A DNA stretch of 64,000 nt from positions 310,001 through 374,000 of the forward strand of contig CDRNVI010000059.1 in NCBI GenBank assembly GCA_977017575.1, read 5' to 3'. The DNA comes from Paramoeba atlantica. Its lineage: Eukaryota > Discosea. The notes under the pieces are model-generated. The model worked only from the letters and a program-made list of their open reading frames with translations, made no database searches and was not told the DNA's origin. Each line of letters starts with the position of its first letter. Positions within the stretch are counted from its first letter, which is position 1. The position numbers and the translations under genes are program-made. Below, in pieces: positions 52,281 through 61,225 of the stretch.

Positions 52281-54346
52281 CTGTGACACCCCCCTTTAAT
52301 ATGCACCCCCTTCCCTCCCCCCCTTAATATGCACAAATTTTGGTGAAAGGGGACTTTTTTTCCTCCCAAAAAAAAATAATTTTTCTCACGGTGGTTGCGC
52401 AGACAAAATTTCAGTTCGCCAATATCACAAAGCATGTTGACGTATTGGCCGACCGAACAGGACAACCCAACTTGGTCGAAACCACATTACCTGTTTCCAG
52501 AGACGCATGTTATGATTCTTATCTAGTCTTTTCTTGTGGTGCAAAAGGGATGATCGTAATCCTTGTGGTGCTCCTGTACCTTCGGAAATTTCGTATAGAT
52601 GCTCCAACATTTGGCAAACGTGTGTGGCCATAGGAGTATCTTTGCTTTCACTAAATTCCTTGAGTGCCGCATGTAGTTCACTACACTCGCTCCAAAAAAA
52701 TTCACACTGCTTCTGAATGCATTGTGAGCCGTATTTAGTCAAGATTTTTTGACACCGCTTAATGGAATTAGAATCTCGTGGCCCTTTTTTCGCTTCTTCG
52801 ATGAATAACTGAATAGTTTGCAAATAGTTTTCCAGAAATTCCATGGACGTGAACTTGTCGGAGCACCAGAGAGTAACCCCTCCAAGTTTCGGAGTAACGA
52901 CGCCATGCTACATGCGAGCACTGGTCATGGTGTTCAAAAATTTTGGACCACACTCTGAAAATATTCGATGTTTTTCCTGGAAATCGTTTTCCCCAAGGTT
53001 CAAAAGTTTCTCCTGCACTTCACTAACTTCCTGTAGTATCACTTGCTTGAGCACACAAAGGCTTTCGCGCAACTTTTCCGCCAAATTGGTTTTCCATGCT
53101 GTCGGAGAAATTGTTCCAAGAACCAGGTAGCACTGCTTTAGAAGTGCCTCAGCTCGCATTACGTTGGAATCGAATCGTACCAGCAAGTGGGATAAAGCAA
53201 TTCCTCTGTATTTTCCCTTTGTGGCACTCGCCTTGCCCCCTGAAAAAAGGGCCTTCGAAAAGCTTCTTTTAAATTTAAAGGCTGGAGACGATTCGTAGGG
53301 TTGAAACGCCGTTTTGCAGACATTATTTAACATGTGTCCTATACAAGATAATAGTGACACACGGTACTTTTGATTTATTCCGCGCTGTATGTTTCCTAGG
53401 TCCTCTTCTCCCACCGGGTCAATACGATCGTAAATGGATTTTAAGAAACCTTCGCAATTCACACGGGCAACATGGTTGACAGTGGCGCCATCCACCATCA
53501 AGAACTTAAGCTTTAGCAGGCGTTCCTCGCCTAGGTTACTGGAAAGTTGCCGGTTGATTTCTGCATCCCACTTTTTTAGTTGAGATTTAGAATGCACTGT
53601 GTATAATTCACCAAAGGTTCTTCTCATCCATTGTTGTACTGTTGCCATAGCTTTGTGGTGCGTTTGAGACATTTCTGTGGTGCGTTCGCCATTTCTGTTT
53701 TGAAAACAGTCTTATGCTTCACAACGAAAGGAACATCGCGGCGTACGTTTCTCCGAGAATCTAGAACGACTCTAGAACGCTTGGCAACTTTTACTTTACG
53801 GGCCCCACTGGAATCAACCAAACCTTCCTCGTTATCACTGCCGTCATCAGTGGTAGAACCCCATCAGGGGTTTCGAGGCTAACATTTTTTATATCGCTAC
53901 CATGTTCTTCATCGGAAGAAACAGAATTCACTTCACTATCGTCATCGCTTGAGCCTTCTACGATCCCTAGGCCGTAACCGCGCCGTTCTTGTGCATTCTC
54001 TAAAGATAGATACAAAAGATTCTCTATGTAGCCAGGCACAAAGGCATCCATGGAATATAATTTGAGAAAACTTTCAGGTGGCAGAATACTAAAAAAATTG
54101 GAATAATAAGTGTATTTTGGAATAATAAAAAAATTAGTGCCCGGCTATCTCCGGGAGGGTACGTCCCTATGGGATACATGCCCTTAAAATCAATCAATCA
54201 ATCAAGTTCGAAAAACGCACAGGAAATAAAGGCGCCGCGAAGCGGCGCAATTTTTTTCCCGGAGGGGCTGGTTCTTCCCCCTCTTACCCCCCCCCTTAAT
54301 ATGCACAAACCCCAAAAACGTGTGCATATAAAGGGGGGGGTCACAG
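52281..54346 (-). mobile_element. TA-flanked DNA transposon, long copy (2066 bp)
   Basis: Same ends as the copies at 33623 and 42907 (CTGTGAC... / ...GTCACAG, TA at 52279-52280 and 54347-54348). It contains about 630 bp missing from those copies. Only substitutions and homopolymer changes separate the shared parts. Confidence 0.9.
52425..54051 (-). pseudogene. gene of the TA-flanked transposon (unrecognised protein), four frame segments
   Basis: Leftward: 54051-53870 (MDAFVPGY...), 53830-53690 (basic), 53672-52908 (254 codons, MSQTHHKAMATVQQW...), then 52844-52425 (MEFLENYLQTIQLFIEEAKKG...QHAL). The third segment contains MVDGATVNHVARVN and LLSCIGHMLNNVC; the fourth has a coiled-coil-like start and NFF/CEFFWSEC. 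Not clearly any known transposase; the CIGHMLN box weakly recalls the hAT CxxH region but TA duplications argue against hAT. Probably the transposase or its remnant. Confidence 0.5.
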
Positions 54347-54479
54347 TATAAGAATATGAGAAACCTAGAAAAAACCGCATTTAAAAAGCTCATTTTATGC
54401 TTTCTAAAAGTTTGTTGCAAGGATTCGAAATGGGACTGGAGAAGAATATGAGTGTTGCTAACGTGGACAATTCTGGAAG

Positions 54480-54795
54480 GAGTAGCATCCTATTCATCTG
54501 TTTCCTCTTCGTCGTCCCGGAGAAAACATACCTGGGCGCAAAACATGCGAATGTCTTGGAAGATGCGACGAATACGGGAGTTGCCATTGACCGTTAGAGA
54601 ACCATTCGCAAGTTCAGCAAAGAGCTTCATGCGGTTGGTGCGGACGTCCTCTGCATTGCCAAGGCGACCGCCCCGACTTTTTAGCTCCTTTTTGAGACTT
54701 GAATTTGCTGCCTCCACGGTGTTCGTGTGAACACCAGTTGCAGCAACCCACTCCTTCTTGTGGTTTAATACACCATGGCGCCACTCTCTACTTTT
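54480..54795 (-). pseudogene. Merlin/ISXO2-like transposase C-terminus
   Basis: The minus strand encodes REWRHGVLNHKKEWVAATG, then VHTNTVEAANSSLKKELKSR, then SRIRRIFQDIRMF and an acidic end (DDEEETDE). The HTNTVE box with the last catalytic Glu is typical of ISXO2/Merlin. The N-terminal two thirds are missing; a related copy of them is at 46617-47385. Confidence 0.8.
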
Positions 54796-54813
54796 TACAA
54801 AGTCAAGGGTCTC

Positions 54814-55243
54814 TAAATTTTTACAAAGTCAAGGGTGGTATATTTCTCGAAAATATACGATTTTTTTTTATTTGTTACGTGCCTCATAGATTTGTATCCC
54901 CGGGAAAATGGAATACCGAACATATGGACGCTATAACGTACCCTAATCTGTCACTTTGAACTACTTTTACTTCAAATGAACACTTCACATATAAGGGGTG
55001 ACCCTTCTAAAATGCTCTAAAATGGCCACTTTTCGTGGATTTTGCTTAAAAAAGCCCATTTTCACCTGTTTTTGGCTACTTTGGCGGGGTCACCGCCTAT
55101 ATGCAACTTTTCCATTTTTAGAAAATGTGATGTGCGTATATACTTTGGAGTCTCATCTACAAGGAAAAGGATTTGTAAGTTCCAATACAGGTGGGATCTT
55201 GCCAGGAGAAATTTTTCAAAAGTTAAAAAAAAATTAGAGGGGC
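54814..55243 (+). repeat. dispersed repeat, long form, with MITE
   Basis: Copy of 19835-20258. The MITE inside is 54990-55101. Confidence 0.9.
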
Positions 55244-56373
55244 TCTGCAATATTCCTATAAAGATAAGATAAAGATATCCCGTTTGGCCGACTAGGGCTA
55301 TGGGATCGTAGCAGGAATCTCCGTTACAGAGAAACCTCTACGTCGGTCTGAGTCTCTTTTTAAGTGGGGCTGAGCAACCTCTCCGTTTCCGGAAGAGTAC
55401 GGGCGTCAGAATCTCACCACCGAAAACTCATCAAGGGACGTAGAGTGAGGACGCACTCATTCACCAGCGATCCCAAAGGGACGACCAGTGCCCTGAACGG
55501 GTTACCACTTTTGAGAGCAGTTACGATAAAGTAAAGTGTCGAAGCACTTCATACAAGTACGAGGGCAAACTTACCAACGAAGTTTGCTCTTTACTTCGAT
55601 CAGATATAAACTATACTATTCGGTATATACTATTCTCTGACAGTCACTGAAGGTCAGGATGACTATAAATAGGACGAAGTGAAGTGGGGGGCGAAGCACT
55701 GGAGTTCAAACTTACTGTACAAAGGTGTTACACAAAAAAGTAAATGGAACTTTTGGTTGCGTGAAACCATCTTTAATAATGCCTTCAGACACTTGAATTA
55801 AAGAATTTACTCAACTTTTGCTGTTTCGGATCTTCGGACGCGGCGCCGGTTTTTGGATAGCGAGAAGACATGTTTTTATGAATTTGAAATTTCCGCTTCA
55901 GAATATTTCGCCCAACATCATTCCCTTTTTTGATTTAATATTTTCCTGAACTTTTGTGGCGTAAAAATATTTCTACATGATAATTTAGAATTGTAAAATC
56001 AATGCCTAAGTAAATTCAGTGATAGTTCGTATATAGATTTATATTGTATGCAACCTAAATGCTAAATATTTCTAAAACGATATACATTAAGTAAGTTCAT
56101 AAAATATCCGGCTAATTTCCACTATAATTTTTCATCACCTGCCCAACTTACGAATGGGAAATTTCTCGTCTACAGTTCGTTCTCCAGTCGCAAAGGAGGA
56201 AGAAAGAGGAAATCTTAGAAGATCAAAGATAAATATCTTTATTTATCTAAGCTAAATCGGAAAGAAGGAAATCCTAGAAGATCTTCGTGGAGCCCAGAGT
56301 ATCGCGTCATCCTCGTGTGCCCACACGCTTCGGGAGAGATCAAAACGGGTAATTTTCGCTATATTTTGATTAT
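55244..56373. other. non-coding stretch of 1.1 kb
   Basis: No gene recognised. Bases 55280-55510 are more GC-rich than the flanks and contain possible stems (GGGACG...CGTCCC-like, CGAAGCACTTC), but I could match them to no known RNA. The rest is AT-rich. Confidence 0.35.
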
Positions 56374-57203
56374 TCAAAGGAGGACCGATGCATTTTGCCT
56401 GCCCATTGCGATGGCCGTGGTCTCGTTTATCCCTGAGTATCGTAGTAGAGTACTGAGATGCTTGTGGTTTGCAATTCTCATGACATGCTCGAGTTCCACT
56501 TTCCCCTGAGCCATGTACCGCATCAGCGTACGTACTGCTCCGTGCTTGATTGAGTGGGAAGAGAATGCGTTGCCGAACTTGGCCCGAAGAAACTGTGTTA
56601 CTTGCATTGTTGTCACTGGAGCCACCTTTTGCCGTGGGCGAAGGTGACGAATATAATCGTAAATCTCTTGTAAATACTTTCCCTCGATCACTACGAAGCT
56701 GTCTGGGCGGTAAGGCTGATTTTTGTCGTTTTGGTTTTGCGCCCCCAGTAAATGACTATTCTGGTCGGAGTTAACAGTATGAAATCTTGTCTTGTTAGGT
56801 TCGCCACTTCTCCAATTCGTGAAGCTGTTTTGTATGCGATTTTTACGACCGCAGCCACATCGAAGGGCACGGTCCGAACAGCGAGTTCGAGATTCCAAGG
56901 TGATATTGGCTCCGCTTGATGTATTGGTTCTGCTGCCCCTTGTCTCGTTAAGACCTTTGCGTACATCTCGGCTCTGTGAGGTTTTGCATCGATCTCCTTC
57001 AAAACTGACATTAAATGGCTTAAGTACGTTCTTTTTGTTTGTATCGACACATCCAGGGATCTGATATAAGAGACGATACCCTCGTCGTTTAAGGCATAAT
57101 TTTTTGTGCTCAGGCCCCTTAGCAGACGTATCCTTGTCTCCCATGTTCTGGGTGTCCAACAATTTTTTAAATCATCGCGTGTCGTTTCGCTCTTTGCCTT
57201 CAA
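56374..57203 (-). pseudogene. tyrosine recombinase, one frameshift
   Basis: The first part (57203-56720) has an N-terminal SAM-like region (YIRSLDVSIQTKRTYLSHLMSVLKEI) and TASRIGEVANLTRQDF with the first catalytic Arg. After a frame change near 56710 the second part has TTMQVTQFLRAKF, SSHSIKHGAVRTLM (His-Lys-His box where HxxR is usual) and VMRIANHKHLSTLLRYSG with His and the nucleophile Tyr. It has no ATG of its own at the 5' end; its frame overlaps the end of the preceding ORF. Confidence 0.8.
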
Positions 57204-57669
57204 GACGTGCTTCAGAAAATAGTCTGCCTTTTTGTCTCATGATTCCGTCATTGCTGGAATTAATACGTTCAGATGATCTACTTGCGATACTTTCGTTCGG
57301 ACAAGCGTTGAATAAGATGGCCGGAATCTTCGAGCTACAGGAGCGCAACTGTTGACCTGTGACGTTTTGATAATTCCCGTGGTTTTTTTCTTTTTCTGTT
57401 CTCTCAGAGACATATTTTCCGTATGTTGCGCTGTTTCCCGTTTTGTGATTTCTATTTGCTGGACGTGGTTTGCCGATGTTATTAGATGTGCATTGTTTGT
57501 TCGCGTTGCTGGACACGTTTCCTGGGGGAGAGTCATATAATCGGCTTGTTTTAGTAATTGATAAGTTTGGGGAAGGAGCGTATAACTTACTGGTTGTAAT
57601 TGACGTACTCGTTTTGCTGTATGGTTTGAAAACTGGCTTTCTGCCGGGAGGCGGACTGTAGCTAGTCAT
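57172..57669 (-). CDS. second ORF of VIPER-like element
   Basis: 165 residues from ATG 57669. Ser/Thr/Asn/Pro-rich with no recognised domain. Its ATG overlaps the gag stop (ATGA) and its end overlaps the recombinase frame, so it may link gag to the recombinase by frameshift. Confidence 0.5.
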   Translation of the reverse strand: MTSYSPPPGRKPVFKPYSKTSTSITTSKLYAPSPNLSITKTSRLYDSPPGNVSSNANKQCTSNNIGKPRPANRNHKTGNSATYGKYVSERTEKEKNHGNYQNVTGQQLRSCSSKIPAILFNACPNESIASRSSERINSSNDGIMRQKGRLFSEARLEGKERNDTR

Positions 57670-58517
57670 CTTGTTGCGCCAGGCCCCCCTGTGGAAAAAT
57701 CCTGACCACCACGGTAGCGTATTCCAGGTCTCCCTCGTGAGTATGATCTACCACGTCCACCTGCGAATCCCCGAGAATAAGCACGTGAATAAGAAGGGAA
57801 ATAATTTGACTGAGTATTAGGGTATTGTGACCTGAAACTGTACCGATAAGGAGCTTGAGCTCTGTTGTAATCAATACTCCGGCGCAACATAGTACCCAAA
57901 CTATCGTTTGGCTCACAAGAATTCGAATACTGTGTAACGATGTACTGGGAGTCACCTCCTCTCATAATGGCAAGTTTCATGCGCAACATATCAAGAACGT
58001 GTTGTCCTTGTTGCGCATGCGCTGGGTACATGTGGGCATCAATGCCTCCACGTGCAAATGCGTCTCGAAGAAAATACATTAAAGCATCCCATGCCTCCAA
58101 CACTGATTGTGGCATGCTCACAGGCACATGCAATTCCGAGCGAATTCGCTGGACCAGGATCTCTAGTGCGAACTTGTTGTCCGAAGAGAAATATACATTA
58201 TAAGTCTTAATGTCATAAATTTTGAACTGGAGTTCCTTGACATCATTCTCTGGTCCATCCCCCCCACACTTCATGAGTTCAATGCGTTTGTATTTTACTC
58301 CTGCATTTGGAATTGAGTAGACACAGCCATTCCGAAATATCACGTCCAGCTTAACCCTACCTTGTTCATCCAATACTGCGCGCGGTGAACCAATCCATGT
58401 TGCGTCACGTTCCGGGCCAAAAGTTTCGCTGTACCAGGTGACCTTGATCTCACAATCACGTACTTCTAAAGCGGCAGCGATTTCGTTTATTTTGTCTCCC
58501 AGTTCGTGGTCTGTCAT
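57666..58517 (-). CDS. gag-like protein of VIPER-like element
   Basis: 283 residues from ATG 58517; the frame is open 24 codons further but without an ATG. A structured N-terminal two thirds (helical, with KVTWYSETFGPER and WDALMYFLRDAFARGG) is followed by an Arg/Gly/Tyr/Ser tail (YSRAYSRGFAGGRGRSYSRGR) that would bind RNA. Intact. Position before a tyrosine recombinase supports a gag role. Confidence 0.65.
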   Translation of the reverse strand: MTDHELGDKINEIAAALEVRDCEIKVTWYSETFGPERDATWIGSPRAVLDEQGRVKLDVIFRNGCVYSIPNAGVKYKRIELMKCGGDGPENDVKELQFKIYDIKTYNVYFSSDNKFALEILVQRIRSELHVPVSMPQSVLEAWDALMYFLRDAFARGGIDAHMYPAHAQQGQHVLDMLRMKLAIMRGGDSQYIVTQYSNSCEPNDSLGTMLRRSIDYNRAQAPYRYSFRSQYPNTQSNYFPSYSRAYSRGFAGGRGRSYSRGRPGIRYRGGQDFSTGGPGATR

Positions 58518-58900
58518 CGTGGAAGCTCCGTAAAGGGCAGGATCGATTGCAATTGAGGTCGTGACTGTGGTTGAGTATTGCTCCGTCACCTTAAATGTTT
58601 CACTTAATTAAAGGAAACTGATAACTTTAATGTATTCTGACTTCCTGCTCCCTTAATAATACGTGTACGACCTTTCTTATCTTTCTTTCCTTCTGCAAGT
58701 GGGTGGAGTTGGGGGCGCTTAACGTGCCGCAGAAGGACCTCTTTTTCTTCTCCGCAAATCCTTCATAGATTTAATATGTTGAAATTCTTCGGCAGATAGT
58801 AAAGAATTTTTGATCAGAGATTGAGCGCGGTAAACCTACCAACGTCAAGCCCACGTTTGCTTAGTTTGGCCACTAATGGTGGTGCAAATGTCTTCGAACT

Positions 58901-59092
58901 TTACACGCCATGGCACTGTGGGCATAGATTCTTCCCAACAGGGACACAATTTTCAGCACAATGCTGGCAGGCTTCTAAAAATAATCTTGATTTGTCTCCT
59001 CGTGAGTAGCAATCCAGACAGGAAGAATTGTTGAGAACGCTGAACAACGTCTCTCTGTCGCAAACGGGGCAATACTTTTTTATTGTGGCCAT
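58901..59092 (-). CDS. small zinc-ribbon protein
   Basis: 63 residues from ATG 59092. Four CxxC-type pairs: CPVC, CLDC, CQHC and CPQC, with single extra cysteines, so two zinc ribbons are possible. It ends at a stop after CHGV. It lies 0.3 kb upstream of the VIPER-like gag on the same strand and could be an accessory ORF or a fragment. Function unknown. Confidence 0.45.
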   Translation of the reverse strand: MATIKKYCPVCDRETLFSVLNNSSCLDCYSRGDKSRLFLEACQHCAENCVPVGKNLCPQCHGV

Positions 59093-61225
59093 TTATGCCA
59101 GTATACCGTAGTGGAAAATTAAACTTTATGAGAAATAATTTGTTTCGCACTTGATCAATGACCATTTGCTGTCTGATTACTCTTTTTGCAAAAAAGAAAT
59201 TCAGTGTAACTGTCATAAATACCTGCAATCTTGGCAGTCACTGGAAGTCACAGGAGTCCACATCCGACCTTCAGATAAGCTGTTTTGCCGACTTTCCACT
59301 GCAAAAATCATGAGGCCTCTGTGCATACCTTTGTTCTACTTTAGATTTTGCACTACTCCTGATGAGACAGCACGACGCCGAAGCGCATCCTAGCTGTAAA
59401 ATATCAATCCAGCATTCTTTACAAATCAGGAACCCAATTGCTCTAGAATTGCTTTGATTTCTTATGGTTCAAATGTAGAACCTTTCAAAGGGTACCTTTG
59501 CATCAGCGTCCGAAATGCTCCGAGCAAGATGTTGTCTCCTTTTTTTGTTTCAGTTGCATCGCCACGGCATGCGTAATTTGCGCACCCGTCGGTGTACTGC
59601 TTATAGGGCTATGGTCCGTTACAAAAGATATGCGACCTCACCGCGAGGATCGCGATGTATCTGAAGCCACGTAAGCGAACTTATCGGAATTCACTTCTTG
59701 GGTGACCATACTGTTGACGGCTTTTTCACCCTCTCAGGATACAGATCTATTCCAAAGATACGAGCCAACATCTCTACAATGTTGTTGGGTAACAATGTTG
59801 ATTCTTCCTTCCTCTTTCAGTTGATCATAAACGTGGTTATGCTCACGAAGGAAGTTTATTCAGGTGTTCATGGTCTCTAGTTTCACCCCGAATATGTCAC
59901 TCAGCTGTGCAGAACATAGTCTTTGACTACGGTTTGTTCACCGTTCGTTGGCTATCCAAACAATTTGGATATTCTTAACCGCGCCCTCGAGATCAGGAAC
60001 TCATTCGAGTTGCAAGAGCTCAAGGGTTTCATGCGCCGTAGCCGTCACGTATCCAGCGAACTTCGTGTCTGGCCTTAAGGATGTAGCGTATGCGCCGCCT
60101 TCTTATGCACACTGATGATTGTACAGTGTAAAAACATCTTTTGAAGAAGAATCTCTTCTAACAGCGTGGGTGCTGAAAGGTGATTTGGTGAAAGTTGTTC
60201 AACTGGACGGTAGGGTATTCTCCCTTTTTCGTCCATTATTCTTTGGTCCTTTGCGCAGTGTTGGGCAACGGGATTCGGAAGTTCACTTTCGAGAAGAAAG
60301 AAAACTTTACAAGAATCACAACTTGTGATACGTTGATCATCGTTCATTCTCTTTTTGTACCCTTTCTTGAGTTTGTACTCTTCTTGAGCTTCCGTACTGA
60401 CCGAAAAATCTTCCAAAGGTAGACGATCAATGTAGGAAGCTTCATAGTTGTATGAAGTTTCACAGATCCACGTAGATGAGAATCTTGCCTGTGCGACCTC
60501 AATAGGTGTTATAGTGCGAGTTGTAGTTGTGCGCAATCATCCAGTTATACGCATCTTGCCCTTGTGGAACGTAATTTAGATTTCGCCAAGGATGAACACA
60601 AGCAAATCGATCACAATCCCCACAAAACCGCCGCGAAACCTGTGCATTTTGTTCAACCCATGGCTTCAACCCATCTGGGGTTTCGGCATCTTGGTCACCT
60701 CTGCGTTCATTATACGCCTGCGCTTCCATAAGAGCAATGAACCGACGAAATAACGCGTCCTAAGCGCTATTCTCCATAGAGCAAAACGTTGTAGCGTAAA
60801 AAGATTTCGGTTAATAGGAACTCAGAATGTGCCCTAAAAAAGGAAATTTTTGATGTCCTTTTTTGGGAAAGAAAGTCATAAGATGTGTTTTTTTAGTTTT
60901 TTTTAGAACGTTTACTCATACTCATAGGCCTTTTTCCTTATTATAGAGAAACAATCAGGGACATTGTGACTCTGAATACCCGTGTAATTAATCGAAATTT
61001 TAATCAAAAAGGTATAGAGTCTACCCACAGGCGGTAAAGATACAGTATTTTTTACAGCTTTTATGACATTTCGACTGAAGTGTATTCAATCGCAATTGAA
61101 TACAACACTGTATGTATATTAGTCAACAGTAGAGCAATCACTACAATATCTACTAGACCTTCCTTCGTTGTGTATTGGCATAGATTTCGACGTCATCAAT
61201 TTACACCTTACATACACGCACGTTC
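59093..61225. other. 2.1 kb with decayed coding traces
   Basis: No intact gene. Minus-strand traces of codons appear at 59690-59800 (a NNIVEMLARIFGIDLYPERV segment), 60075-60536 and 60499-60729 (with CGDCDRFACVH), broken by stops. They may be remains of a retroelement or host gene; I cannot identify them. The last 450 bp before 61226 is AT-rich. Confidence 0.35.

Larger units (their letters stand above)
56374..58589 (-). mobile_element. VIPER/DIRS-like tyrosine-recombinase retroelement, partial
   Basis: Leftward order: gag-like (58517-57666), second ORF (57669-57172), tyrosine recombinase (57203-56374). VIPER of trypanosomes has gag, recombinase, then RT-RNase H. The RT part is not found left of 56374, so the element is truncated there. 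Confidence 0.7.

Noticed and set aside
55280-55640. Possible structural RNA (rRNA fragment, 7SL, spliced-leader or snRNA).
   Set aside because: Some stems can be drawn, but no conserved core of any of these RNAs was found, nor A/B boxes or a clear terminator.
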